From NCBI GenBank assembly GCA_944386135.1, contig CALWZW010000006.1:1-58750 (forward strand): 58,750 nucleotides of DNA, read 5' to 3'. This document shows positions 47,951-58,296 of this stretch, piece by piece. Each line of letters opens with the position of its first letter. Within the stretch, counting starts at the first letter, position 1. The position numbers and the translations under genes were made by a program. This DNA comes from an uncultured Clostridia bacterium (GTDB lineage: Bacteria; Bacillota; Clostridia; TANB77; CAG-508). The notes beneath the pieces were generated by a model. The model saw only the letters and a list, made by a program, of their open reading frames with translations. It was not told the DNA's origin and made no database searches.

Positions 47951-49546
47951 TCACATATATATTTTATAATCAATGTCAGGAAAGATAGGATCTTTTTCTG
48001 ATATATCTTCTAAAAATGCTAAATCAATCTTATCTTCTTTTATTTGATGATATAATTTATTAAATCTTCCGAGTATGGTCTTTAATTCTTCTTTTAGCAT
48101 AATCAACCATTGTACCGGTTTGTTATAATAAAATTCCAATCACTGCTTTGAAGTAATAAAAGTTCTCTTGCACATTGATTTAATGCTTTTATTTTTGTTT
48201 TATTTTTTTCATTTGCAAATTCGTTTGCAAGTTCAACCATTCTATCTCCACACTTATGCATATGCCTTATAGAATAATCATTTAGTTCATTTAGCCACAC
48301 TTCACTGTAACCGGTTAGCGCCCCAGCTAGAACGACAAGGAGTAGATTGTTGAATTTCTGGAAATTTATCTATATATTCTCCAGGAGTTATTAATTTAAA
48401 ATCACATTTATCATAATAAATTTTTTTAAATAAAATATATAACCAATAAGGACCTTCATACCACCAATGTCCAAACAACTCTGCATCATAAGGACAGAGG
48501 ATGATAGGTGGAGTTTGCATATACTTTGAAAGGTTAGTAATTTGTGACTGTCTTGAATCAAAGAAATGACCAGCTTGTTTTTCCACAGAATCCATTGCCC
48601 ATCTTAAATCGTATATATCTTTATTTTCAGTTTTACCAGTAATTCTATAATATTTTATTCCTGTATTAACTCTAACTCCATCATAAGTAATATATGGCTT
48701 TATATAATCATAATCTGCATCATATCCAATATCTCTATAAAATTCACGATAGTTAAAATCACCAGGATATCCGCAAATAGAACTCCAAACTTGTTTTGAG
48801 GCTTCTATATCACGACCAAATGCAGTAATACCAGTAGGAGAGACAATAGGTGCAAAAGTTCCGTATATTGGAGTTGGGTTAGCATACAAAATTCCGTGAG
48901 ACTCTGTAATAATATATTCTATCCCAAATTCTTTTAAATATTTATCAGCTTCTGGAACATAACCACATTCAGGAAGCCATATTCCACGTGGCTTTCTTCC
49001 AAAATATTTTTCATAAGTTTGAACTCCGACACCAATTTGTGCACGCACAGTTTTTTCATTTACATATAAAATAGGAAAATATCCGTGAGTTGCACCACAA
49101 GTAATGATTTCCAAAACACCAATATCTTGGAAATGTTTAAAGCCTTGAATAATGTTACAGTTATATACATCTTTAAAAATATGTAAATCAGAAGTGTATC
49201 TATCCAAATAATAATGTGATAAAGTATTAATTTTTTGATTATCCTTAGTTCTTACAACTTCTTTTTCACATAATTCAATATGTTTTTTTAGATATTTTAT
49301 ATATCTTTTTTGCAAAAGTTTGTTATCTAACATAGAAAGAAGAGGGGGAGTAAGAGACATTGTAACTCTAAAATCAACTTTTTCCTCCTCTAACTTTTTG
49401 AAATTTGTAAGTAAAGGTATATATGTTTCAGATATAGCTTCAAAAAGCCATTCTTCTTCTAGATAATTTTCACTTTCTGGATGATGCACAAAAGGTAAGT
49501 GTGCATGTAAAACAAAACTTACGTAACCTTTTGGATTATTAGTCAT
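47951..49546 (-). CDS. GH57 1,4-alpha-glucan branching enzyme, with three CGG +1 frameshifts
   Basis: Restored length about 530 residues, normal for GH57 branching enzymes. First frame: YVSFVLHAHLPFVHHPES, WLPECGYVPEADKYL with the likely nucleophile Glu, CPYDAELFGHWWYEGPYWL with the likely acid Asp, ending SSWGAN. CGG at 48313 follows; skipping the C gives NGYSEVWLNELNDYSIRHMH. CGG at 48117 follows SDWNFIITN; skipping gives NGTMVDYAKRRIKDHT. CGG at 48071 follows HT; skipping gives GRFNKLYHQIKEDK to the stop at 47951. Three +1 shifts sum to one codon, returning to the first frame. These parts match the conserved C-terminal helical domain (SDWPFI-x-TGTMVDYA and GRFN patterns). It introduces alpha-1,6 branches in storage glucan. 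RBS GAGGAATT. Confidence 0.93.
48069..48071 (-). other. CGG +1 shift site 3 in the GH57 gene
   Basis: ACT then CGG then AAG; skipping the C reads GGA (Gly) and gives TGRFNKL. Confidence 0.88.
48115..48117 (-). other. CGG +1 shift site 2 in the GH57 gene
   Basis: AAC then CGG then TAC; skipping the C reads GGT (Gly) and gives TNGTMVDYA. Confidence 0.9.
48311..48313 (-). other. CGG +1 shift site 1 in the GH57 gene
   Basis: AAC then CGG then TTA; skipping the C reads GGT (Gly) and gives GANGYSEVWLNE. Ordinary reading stops after Arg, Leu, Gln. Confidence 0.9.
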
Positions 49547-49561
49547 TTGTAATTCCTCTTT

Positions 49562-50446
49562 CTATCTATTTATGAACCCACCAGAAGTTGGCATTGTTAG
49601 TTCATTTATTGTTTCATCTTTATATAATCTACTATATACATCATATAAATTACCATATAATTTATCCATATCATTTATAAATTTCAAACTACCAAAATCT
49701 TTGCTAGATAGAGTATTAGTTTTAACATTTCTAAATAAGATATTTCCTAAATTAACATTTTCAAATAAAATATGGTCATTAGGAGAGATTATATTATTTG
49801 AAGAATGAATATAGATATATTCTTCAGGCTTATCAATTTTTCTTCTTCCTAATTCTATTACATAATTGCAATTTGGCTCTTGAGTTCTAATATACCAACT
49901 ATTTGCAAAATCATTTATTTCAACTTCAAATGAGTAATTTTTTGTTATGTTATGTACTATAAGTATAGGCTTTGTATCATAAAATACATTTTCACCATGT
50001 TTCTGGATTAAAGTATTTCTATCATCATCTGAAATATCCCAGTAAACAAAAAGTGTAGTTGGTGTCTGAGCTAAAATTTTTACAGTTGTCTCATTATATC
50101 TATATGGCAAATCATAATATTCTGCAAGCATTGGTTTTGCAGTCGATTTTAATTTCGGTTTTGAAGTATTCTTACGAGAAGAAGTCTTTTTTACATTTTT
50201 AGATGTAGTACTTACAGACTTTTTATTAGATTTAGTACTAGCTGGCTTTTTAGAAGCTGCTTTAGTTACTGATGTATTTTTTGCTTTTTCCTTAGTGGTA
50301 GATTTTTTTGCTTTTGCAGAAACATCAGATTTAGAAGTAGTAACCTTAGTATTAACTTTAGCTTGAGTTTTAGTTTTTTTAGTTTTAGCCTTGACTTTGG
50401 TTTCTTTTTCCTTATTAATTTCCTTTTTTACAGATTCTTTTGCCAT
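49562..50446 (-). CDS. DUF4912 protein with Lys/Thr-rich N-terminus
   Basis: 294 residues. The first 110 are low-complexity Lys/Thr/Ser/Ala repeats (KAKTKKTKTQAKVNTKVTTS) like a basic disordered tail. The DUF4912 domain follows: LAEYYDLPYRYNETTVKILA, TTLFVYWDISDDDRNTL, SFEVEINDFANSWYIRTQEP, NCNYVIELGRRK. DUF4912 proteins are often next to GH57 branching enzymes, as here, and may bind glucan or guide wall/glycogen enzymes; this is inference. RBS GGAGGAAG precedes ATG 50446. It is 16 bases upstream of the GH57 gene, forming an operon. Confidence 0.85.
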   Translation of the reverse strand: MAKESVKKEINKEKETKVKAKTKKTKTQAKVNTKVTTSKSDVSAKAKKSTTKEKAKNTSVTKAASKKPASTKSNKKSVSTTSKNVKKTSSRKNTSKPKLKSTAKPMLAEYYDLPYRYNETTVKILAQTPTTLFVYWDISDDDRNTLIQKHGENVFYDTKPILIVHNITKNYSFEVEINDFANSWYIRTQEPNCNYVIELGRRKIDKPEEYIYIHSSNNIISPNDHILFENVNLGNILFRNVKTNTLSSKDFGSLKFINDMDKLYGNLYDVYSRLYKDETINELTMPTSGGFINR

Positions 50447-50533
50447 AAAACTTCCTCCTTAGTAAATTATACATTATATAATATATCAAAAAACAAATAA
50501 ATTCAATATAATTCTTAATAAAAAATTAAAAAC

Positions 50534-50562
50534 TTGCAAAAAAAATCTCTCTATGTTATAAT
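50534..50562 (+). promoter_or_regulatory. Promoter of the glycosyltransferase-like gene
   Basis: TTGCAA at 50534-50539 and TATAAT at 50557-50562 with a 17-bp spacer. Downstream in the leader is an inverted repeat CAAATTAG (50587-50594) with CTAATTTG (50601-50608). Confidence 0.6.
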
Positions 50563-50638
50563 AATTTATAATTAAAACTTATATGTCAAATTAGCATGCA
50601 CTAATTTGAAAAAAACAAAAAAGGAATGATAAAAAGAG

Positions 50639-51889
50639 ATGGGGAAACCAATAGAATTTGGCATAGGATTTTTAACAGGAAGAACAAACATATGCAACAT
50701 TATTAATAACTGCTATAAGGATATGATTGAACAAGTAAAAGATTATCCTGAAGGAGTAAACTTAACAATATTTATATTATATGATTTGGAGTATCAACAC
50801 ACAAAAAGAGAAGAGTTTTATACTTTAAAAGATGATGTTTATAAAAAAATTCAAATAAAATATATTACACCAGAAGATATTGAAGAAGAAAAGAAAATAT
50901 TAAAATCGAGATATAATTTAACTAAAAGTGAAGTAAATTTAATTTTAGGAACAGGATATGCTAAAGCAAGAAATTCAATAATGTACTTCGCACTTAAAAG
51001 AAAAATTGATTATCTATTATTTTGGGATGATGACGAATATCCTTATGCTAATTTAAAAGGCGAGGGAAATGAAATTATATGGAAAAAACAAGATAATATA
51101 TTAGAACATTTAAATGTCATACAATACTCTGATATAACAGTAGGACATAGATGTGGAAATATGTCGCCAGTACCTTATGTAGAATTTGGAGACGACATCA
51201 AAGAACAAGATTTTAAAGAGTATATTGATGCTGTTAGTAATGAAGCTGTATCTTGGGAAAAAGTTAAGAAAGATATGAATAAAGATAACGGTATGACATT
51301 TGCAGAGACAGATATAACCGAAGGAAAAGATAAAATAGTGCTAAAAAATATAGGAATAGAAAATTGGTTACTTGCCTCAGGAATTTGTTTAAATTTAAGG
51401 CATTTAGATAAAATACCTGCATTCTATAATCCACCACTTGCAAGAGGAGAAGATACATTTTTCTGTACACTTCTATCAAAAGCAAATGTTGTAAAAGTAC
51501 CAACATATCATTTCCATGATAGCTTTTTAAAATATACAGGAATACCTAGAGGAAAATTCCCAAAAAGATTTGAAAAAATATCTGTAAATGATACAAGTGT
51601 TGGAGAAAGATTCTTAAGAGCATCTATAGGTTGGATTAAATATAAACCATTACTTATGTATATAATGCAAAGAAATACATATTTAAGAGATATACAAATA
51701 GCAAAAGAAAAATTAAAAAATAGTATAGAAAAAGTAAATAAATTATTCCCAGAACAAGACTTCTTATGTCTAGTAGACGAATTAGAAAAATATGATGAAA
51801 ATGTACAAGACCATTATAAAGAATATTTAAAAACAAATGACGTATGGAATAGAATAAAAGTACAAATTCAAGAAGGAATAAAACCATAA
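50639..51889 (+). CDS. Glycosyltransferase-like protein (GT-A type)
   Basis: 416 residues, soluble. A GT-A-like pattern is visible: FGIGFLTGRTNICNIINNCY at the N-terminus, KARNSIMYFALKRKIDYLLF then WDDDEYPYANL with a DxD-type metal site at about 125, and RGEDTFFCTLLSKANVVKVP at about 265-285. The C-terminus is helical. Substrate unknown. RBS AAGGAATG or AAAAAGAG near ATG 50639. It is divergent from the DUF4912-GH57 pair, which suggests, without proof, a role in glucan or wall glycan metabolism. Followed by a strong terminator. Confidence 0.6.
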   Translation: MGKPIEFGIGFLTGRTNICNIINNCYKDMIEQVKDYPEGVNLTIFILYDLEYQHTKREEFYTLKDDVYKKIQIKYITPEDIEEEKKILKSRYNLTKSEVNLILGTGYAKARNSIMYFALKRKIDYLLFWDDDEYPYANLKGEGNEIIWKKQDNILEHLNVIQYSDITVGHRCGNMSPVPYVEFGDDIKEQDFKEYIDAVSNEAVSWEKVKKDMNKDNGMTFAETDITEGKDKIVLKNIGIENWLLASGICLNLRHLDKIPAFYNPPLARGEDTFFCTLLSKANVVKVPTYHFHDSFLKYTGIPRGKFPKRFEKISVNDTSVGERFLRASIGWIKYKPLLMYIMQRNTYLRDIQIAKEKLKNSIEKVNKLFPEQDFLCLVDELEKYDENVQDHYKEYLKTNDVWNRIKVQIQEGIKP

Positions 51890-51915
51890 AATAAGTATAT
51901 AATAAAGACTTTTTT

Positions 51916-51960
51916 CACTCATTCAAATATTAATGAAATATATTAATATTTGAATGAGTG
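51916..51960. terminator. Terminator after the glycosyltransferase-like gene
   Basis: Perfect 19-bp inverted repeat (51916-51934 and 51942-51960), preceded by T-rich sequence and followed by TATTTC. Confidence 0.7.
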
Positions 51961-51998
51961 TATTTCAATAAAAAAAGAAAATAATTTTGCAAAAAAAA

Positions 51999-52027
51999 TT
52001 GACAAGACATGGAATTTATGCTAAAAT
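51999..52027 (+). promoter_or_regulatory. Promoter of rplU-rpmA
   Basis: TTGACA at 51999-52004 and TAAAAT at 52022-52027 with a 17-bp spacer. Confidence 0.7.
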
Positions 52028-52032
52028 ATTAA

Positions 52033-52130
52033 TCTGTAACCGCATAAGTCAAGGTTTGTAAAATCTAATTAAGTTTAGATACCTAAATTTAAAGGTTAGC
52101 GAGTATACGAAAAAGGGAGGTGCTTTCATA
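52033..52130 (+). promoter_or_regulatory. L21 leader-like mRNA region
   Basis: About 95 bases between the promoter and rplU. It contains CTGTAACCGCATAAGTCAAG and short inverted segments (TCTAATTAAGTTTAGA, 52063-52078), then a GGGAGGTG RBS. The position and the CCGCATAAGTCAAGG pattern resemble the L21 leader of Bacillota, which gives autoregulation by ribosomal protein. Exact fold not verified. Confidence 0.5.
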
Positions 52131-52514
52131 ATGTACGCAATAATCGAAACTTGTGGAAAGCAATACAAAGTATCAGAGGGAGATGTAGTATTCTTCGAAA
52201 AATTAGAAGCTGAAGAAGGAAAAAAAGTAAAATTTGACAAAGTAATCCTTGTATCAGATGAAGGTAAAGTAGAAGTTGGAACTCCTTATGTTAAAGGTGC
52301 TAAAGTAGAAGGAAAAGTAATTGCTCATGGTAAGGCTAAAAAAATCATTGTTTTCAAATATAAAGCTAAAAAGAATTATAGAAGAAAACAAGGACATAGA
52401 CAACCATACACAAAAGTAGAAATTACATCTATAAAATTAGCAGCTGAGAAAAAAGAAACTGCTGAAAAGAAGACAGCAGAGAAAAAGACAGCTACAAAAA
52501 AAGAAGAAGTTTAA
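52131..52514 (+). CDS. rplU: 50S ribosomal protein L21
   Basis: 127 residues. L21 core: [73 protein letters not shown]. The family is usually about 103 residues; here a repetitive tail ([20 protein letters not shown]) extends it by about 20. RBS GGGAGGTGC. rpmA follows with no prp gene between. Confidence 0.97.
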   Translation: MYAIIETCGKQYKVSEGDVVFFEKLEAEEGKKVKFDKVILVSDEGKVEVGTPYVKGAKVEGKVIAHGKAKKIIVFKYKAKKNYRRKQGHRQPYTKVEITSIKLAAEKKETAEKKTAEKKTATKKEEV

Positions 52515-52554
52515 TTTCTAAAAATATATAAAACTTTAGAAAGGAGAAATGACG

Positions 52555-52818
52555 ATGGCACATAAAAAAGGTCAAGGTAGTGTTAAAAACGGTAGAGATA
52601 GTGAATCTAAACGCCTTGGAGTAAAAAGAGCTGATGGTCAATATGTTCTAGCAGGAAATATTTTGATGAGACAAAGAGGAACAAAAATACATCCTGGAAC
52701 TAATGTAGGAATTGGTAGCGATGATACTCTTTATGCATTAGTAAATGGTATAGTCAAATTTGAAAGATTAGGAAAAGACAAAAAGAAGGTAAGTGTTTAC
52801 CCAGAAGAACAAAATTAA
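52555..52818 (+). CDS. rpmA: 50S ribosomal protein L27
   Basis: 87 residues from ATG 52555 (AAGGAG at 52541-52546, 8 bases upstream). Sequence begins [20 protein letters not shown], the mature type seen in Gram-negatives, without the cleavable LQFFA-type extension of most Bacillota. Core [20 protein letters not shown] and [15 protein letters not shown] are typical. The prp gene, for the protease removing that extension and usually between rplU and rpmA, is absent here. Confidence 0.97.
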   Translation: MAHKKGQGSVKNGRDSESKRLGVKRADGQYVLAGNILMRQRGTKIHPGTNVGIGSDDTLYALVNGIVKFERLGKDKKKVSVYPEEQN

Positions 52819-52824
52819 TAAATA

Positions 52825-52852
52825 AGCGCTAGGGCACTTAGCCCTGGTGCTT
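52825..52852 (+). terminator. Terminator after rpmA
   Basis: AGCGCTAGGGC with GCCCTGGTGCT forms a stem around ACTTA, followed by TTTTTG. Confidence 0.75.
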
Positions 52853-52876
52853 TTTGTATATGATAGGAGATAAAAA

Positions 52877-53928
52877 TTGAAAAAAAGAGTATTATTAGGA
52901 ATAAGTGGTGGAGTAGATAGTTCTGTATCAGCACTTATTTTAAAAAAACAAGGATACGAAGTAGTAGGAGTGACATTAGAATTATTTGGGGATAGTAATT
53001 GCCTAAAAAGTAAAAATCATATAGAAGCAAAAGAAATATGTGATTTTATTGGAATACCACATTTTACATATGATTTTAAAGACAAATTTAAAAAATATGT
53101 TATAGACGATTTTATAGAATGCTATAAAAATTGTAAAACACCAAATCCTTGTATTGAATGCAATAAATATTTGAAATTTGGTTTTATGTGGGAAAAAGCA
53201 AAAGAACTTCGGATGTGATTATATATCAACTGGTCATTATGCGAAAGCAGAATTTAGTAAAAAATATGATACTTGGGTCATAAGAAAATCACATGCCGGC
53301 AAAAAAGATCAAACCTATGTATTATGGAATATATCAAAAGATTTAATACCACATCTTATTCTTCCTCTTGCAGATATGAGTAATAAAGAAGAGATAAGAA
53401 AAATTGCAAAAGAGAATAATCTAAAAGTTGCCAATAAACCAGATAGTGAAGATATTTGTTTCATACCAGATGGAGATTATAAAAAATTCTTAAAGACAAA
53501 TTCTAATATAAAAGAAAAAACAGGAAATATTATTCTAACTAGTGGAGAAATAATTGGAAAACATAATGGGCTAATTTCTTATACTATAGGGCAGAGAAAA
53601 GGATTAGGAATATCATACAAAGAACCACTATATGTTATAAGCTTAAATGAAGAAAAAAATGAACTAGTAGTAGGAACTGAAAATGAGTTATATAGTAGCA
53701 ATTTATATGCCAATGAAGTAAACTTTTTGATAGATTATGATAAGTGGCAAGACGAAATATATGCAAAAATAAGATATTCTTCTGAAATGTCAAAAGTAAA
53801 AGTAAAAAAACAAGGAGACACAATAGAAGTTATATTTGAAAAGCCACAAAGAGCAATAACAAAAGGACAGTCAGTAGTGTTTTATGACAAGGAGGGAATT
53901 CTTCTTCGGAGGAGGAAAAATAATTTAG
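52877..53928 (+). CDS. mnmA: tRNA-specific 2-thiouridylase MnmA, with two CGG +1 frameshifts
   Basis: From TTG 52877. PP-loop GISGGVDSSVSALILKKQGY, then first catalytic Cys in TPNPCIECNKYLKFG up to CGG at 53210. Skipping the C gives KELGCDYISTGHYAKAEFSK (family motif), then KKDQTYVLWNISKDLIPHLI and second catalytic Cys in KPDSEDICFIPDGDY, later SYTIGQRKGLGISYKEPLYV. A second CGG at 53907 follows GILL; skipping the C gives LLGGGKII and stop at 53926-53928, matching the GGG-(T)-I C-terminus of the family. Restored length about 349 residues. It thiolates U34 in tRNA for Lys, Glu and Gln. Both catalytic cysteines are in one protein only if the first shift occurs. RBS ATAGGAGAT. Confidence 0.94.
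53210..53212 (+). other. CGG +1 shift site 1 in mnmA
   Basis: CTT, CGG, ATG, TGA in the zero frame; skipping the C reads GGA (Gly) and gives LGCDYISTGHYA. Confidence 0.93.
53907..53909 (+). other. CGG +1 shift site 2 in mnmA
   Basis: CTT, CGG, AGG in the zero frame; skipping the C reads GGA GGA GGA and gives LLGGGKII then stop. Without it the protein ends with a basic tail of 11 residues atypical for the family. Confidence 0.8.
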
Positions 53929-53965
53929 TTAAAATTATTTAATTAAGAAAGACGAGGAAAAATAA

Positions 53966-55100
<1,135 letters not shown>

Positions 55101-55114
55101 AAGGAGGAAATGTT

Positions 55115-56597
55115 ATGCAAATAGAACAAGACCAACCAACAATAGTTAATCCAAACCAAAAGAAAGGACCTAAAACTGCAACAATAATAGCAGTACTTAT
55201 AATTGTAACGATTGTTGCTGTAATAGGAATAATATTTGCGATATTATCTATGCAAGGAAAGAAACTAACTGTTTCAGTTGATGGAGTACAGGTAAGTGTT
55301 CCAGATGACACATTTATTTTTACAGAAGACCGGTAAGATATATGTATCAATCAGAGATATTGCACAATATGTAGGATATGAGGCACACAATGGAGAATAC
55401 AAAATAGATGTTGAAGACACAAATAAAATGTATGTAGAAGCAAAAGATGGAACTGAAACTACATCATTTTTCTTAAATTCAACAACGATAAGTAAAGTAG
55501 CACCAGACACAACGGATGACTATGAAAACGTAATAATTCCTGAGCCAGTAACATCTATAAATGGAAAAATGTATATTGTTGGAGAAGGTTTTATAGTTGG
55601 ATTTAATTCATTATTATCTTACAATAGTGAAGAAAATCAAATAACAATTCAGACATTACCAAATTTATTAGAACAATACACTGCAAGAATTGCAGACTAT
55701 GGATATACACAAATAAGTGAAGATTTTAATAATCAAAAGGCTTTAATATATGGAATGATAGTTGCATCAAAAGAATCAACAGAAAAGTTTGGCGTAGTAT
55801 CAATTGATGGAACAGAGATATTAAGCCCTAGGTATAACAACATAGAATTTGTTGAAAGTACAGGAGAATTTATTATAACGAATTCTAGCTCTAAAGTTGG
55901 AATAGCCTATACTGATGGTAAAACAAAAATCACAGTTGCTTATGATGAAATAAAAGTAATGGATAGCGAATTAGGACTTTATTTAGTAAAGAGCAATAAC
56001 AAATATGGAGTTATTGATTCCTCAGAGACAACTATTATTTATATTGAATATGACCAAATAGGAATTGATACAACTCTATTCCCAGCAGACAATATAAAGA
56101 ACCAATATATCTTATATGATAAAATAATACCAGCTAAAATAAATGAAAAATGGAGATTATTTGACACAAGTGGCAATAGAATAACAGAAGTTGAATATGA
56201 TACGGTTGGATTTGTAAATGAAGATGATGACGTAGTAGAAAATAATGCATTGACAATAGGAGAAACTGGAACGGTAGTTGTTGGCGTAGCTGAAAAATAT
56301 GGAGGAATAGATGTCAAAGGCAATGAACTAATACAAATAAGATTTGATCAAATATTCTCTGAAACAAATGCTGGACAAACTAAATATTATATATTATATA
56401 ACGGAACAGAATATGATGCTATAGAATATATAAATGCGATGAAAAAGTCATTAGGATACGAGGAAGAGGAAAATGAGACAAATATTACACCTGATGAAGG
56501 CAATGATGAAGCACAAGGAACAGATCAAGATGGCAATGAATTGGATACCAATGCAATTGCTAATCAAGTAGCTAATGTAGTAGAGATAACAGATTAA
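55115..56597 (+). CDS. Membrane-anchored stalk/WG-repeat protein, with CGG +1 frameshift
   Basis: From ATG 55115 (RBS AAAGGAGGAAA). One transmembrane helix at about 25-45 (TIIAVLIIVTIVAVIGIIFA) precedes a copper-amine-oxidase-N-like stalk domain. CGG at 55331 follows FIFTED and is directly before TAA; skipping the C gives TEDGKIYVSIRDIAQYVGYE, the typical stalk-domain motif, and opens the frame to 56597. WG-type repeats follow (KFGVVSIDGTEILSPRYN, KYGVIDSSETTIIYIEYD, KWRLFDTSGNRITEVEYD, KYGGIDVKGNELIQIRFD), then an acidic tail. Total about 493 residues; probably exposed outside. Function unknown. Confidence 0.85.
55331..55333 (+). other. CGG +1 shift site in the stalk/WG-repeat gene
   Basis: GAC, CGG, TAA in the zero frame; skipping the C reads GGT (Gly) and continues as DGKIYVSIRDIA. 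Confidence 0.9.
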
Positions 56598-56650
56598 AAT
56601 AATATATAATTATTTGCCGAATAATGTAAATGATAAGTAGTAAAAAATAC

Positions 56651-56679
56651 TTGAAAATATAATAAAAATATGTTAAAAT
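56651..56679 (+). promoter_or_regulatory. Promoter of the 6S-like RNA
   Basis: TTGAAA at 56651-56656 and TAAAAT at 56674-56679 with a 17-bp spacer; transcription would begin near 56687. Confidence 0.6.
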
Positions 56680-56686
56680 AAATTTA

Positions 56687-56900
56687 ATATAAGAGTTAGA
56701 CAAAATCCCTGCATGGTGCGTACTTAAGGAAGAAATTTTAGAACCTACAAAGCAATGGATAAGGGAGCTGATCTCTGAATATGGCGTGTAAGCTTACACA
56801 ATGTAGTAAGAAACCCATAAGTATTTAGGTAAGCACCCACCTGTATATATACAGGTCCATAAAATTTCTAGAACTTACGGCTAATGTGGGGGTATTTTTT
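56687..56900 (+). ncRNA. ssrS: 6S RNA-like transcript
   Basis: The gap 56598-56964 has no ORF but a structured region of about 200 bases. A closing stem pairs AAAATCCCTGCAT (56703-56715) with ATGTGGGGGTATTTT (56884-56898). An open internal region follows, then AGAAATTTTA (56731-56740) pairs with TAAAATTTCT (56860-56869), and a terminal hairpin CCTG with CAGG lies at 56840-56855. A T-run ends it. Long stem with central bubble, own promoter and length fit 6S RNA, which binds the housekeeping RNA polymerase. Identification by shape only. Confidence 0.6.
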
Positions 56901-56964
56901 TGCCTTTTTCCTATATAATAAAAAATAAGTTGTTTAATTAGTAAAAATTAAACAACTTATTTAG

Positions 56965-58186
56965 TTATCTAAGTAAATTGAACCAAGTATTATAGAGAGT
57001 AGTTGTCATATTTACAAGAGTTAATTTGCTTACTGTATCGCTTGCGATGATATTTACTTTTTTTATAACTTTATTATCTAAAGAATAAGTAGCTTCGCCA
57101 ATGATAGCACCTTTTTCAATTGGAGCTTGAAGTGAATCATTAAATGATATATTTTGCACAACTTGACTAGATTTTGCTTTTTCAATAAATAATGATGCAT
57201 CTTCTTCTAAAATAGCATTTATTTCTGAAGTAACGCCTTTTTGAATATTGACTTTTCCGAACGATATCGCCCTTTTTACCTAAAGATATATTGGTAAAGT
57301 TAGAGAACCCATAATTTAATAATTTCTGAGCTTCTGAAAATCTTATATCAGACGAAGGGGAATGCATGATTACAGCAATTAAAGATAGACCATCTCTTGT
57401 TGCACTTGCAGATAAGTTAAATAAAGCAAGAGAGGTAGAACCCGTTTTTAGCCCTGTACATCCTTTATAGTTTCTAACAAGCTTATTTGTGTTTACAAGT
57501 TCTGTTTCACCACCTCTTAAAGTGTCCATATAAATACTTGTATATTTTGTTATGCTTGGGTGATTATTAAGAAGTTCACGAGACATTAGTGCAATGTCAT
57601 ATGCAGATGTTACATGATCATCTTCATCAAGACCGTGACAATTTTTAAATGTTGTGTCATGCATGCCTAAAGATTTTGCTTTTGCATTCATACGACTAAC
57701 AAATTCTTCTTCTGAGCCTGCTATAAATTCAGCTAGACTTACTACACAGTCATTAGCAGAGTTTAGGCATATTGCTTTTAACATTTCTTCAACTGTTAAT
57801 GTTTCGTTTTCTTCAAGCCATATTTGAGAACCACCCATTGATGCTGCATTTGCTGAACAGGTTACATTGTCTTTTAATGAAATTTGATTACTATCAATTG
57901 CTTCCATGATTAAGAGAAGTGACATTACTTTTGTAACACTTGCTGGTCTAAACATTTCATGGGAGTTATGCTCATATAGGACAGTTCCTGTAGTTTGGTC
58001 TATTAATATTGCTCCTCCTGATTCGAGTTTTAAGTCTGTTGTTTTTTCTTCGGAAGCTGTTTCTAGGGAAGAGGTATCTGACCATATATATAGATTTTCT
58101 GCATTGGAGAAATTTGAAAAGCAAAATGATATTAATATAGCACAAGAAAAAGTAAAGAGTGCTTTTTTTAAAAATGAAAATTGCAT
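56965..58186 (-). CDS. D-alanyl-D-alanine carboxypeptidase, with CGG +1 frameshift
   Basis: From ATG 58186 (GGAGG upstream). Signal peptide (FLKKALFTFSCAILISFCFS), then the penicillin-binding core: SxxK in RPASVTKVMSLLLIMEA, SxN in LNSANDCVVSLAEF, KTG in CTGLKTGSTSLALFNLSA. After GKKGDIV the frame meets CGG at 57259-57257; skipping the C gives DIVGKVNIQKGVTSEINAIL and continues to the stop at 56965 with the beta-rich C-terminal domain and an amphipathic end (TTTLYNTWFNLLR) that would bind the membrane. Restored length about 406 residues, typical for DacA/DacF. It trims peptidoglycan pentapeptides outside the cell. Without the shift the anchor domain is lost. Confidence 0.92.
57257..57259 (-). 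other. CGG +1 shift site in the carboxypeptidase gene
   Basis: GTT then CGG then AAA in the zero frame; skipping the C reads GGA (Gly) and opens the C-terminal domain. Confidence 0.88.
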
Positions 58187-58296
58187 AAAAACCTCCATAA
58201 GTTTTATTGTTGTACTATAAAACTTATGAAGGACTTAAAAAAATATTCTAATAAGATATGATAATAATAAAAATTTGTTATTGATGTTAGCAAAAA

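Noticed and set aside
53907..53940. mnmA reading to the TAA at 53940 with tail RRRKNNLVKII
   Set aside because: The family ends with a GGG motif, which the +1 reading gives exactly; the longer basic tail has no family support.
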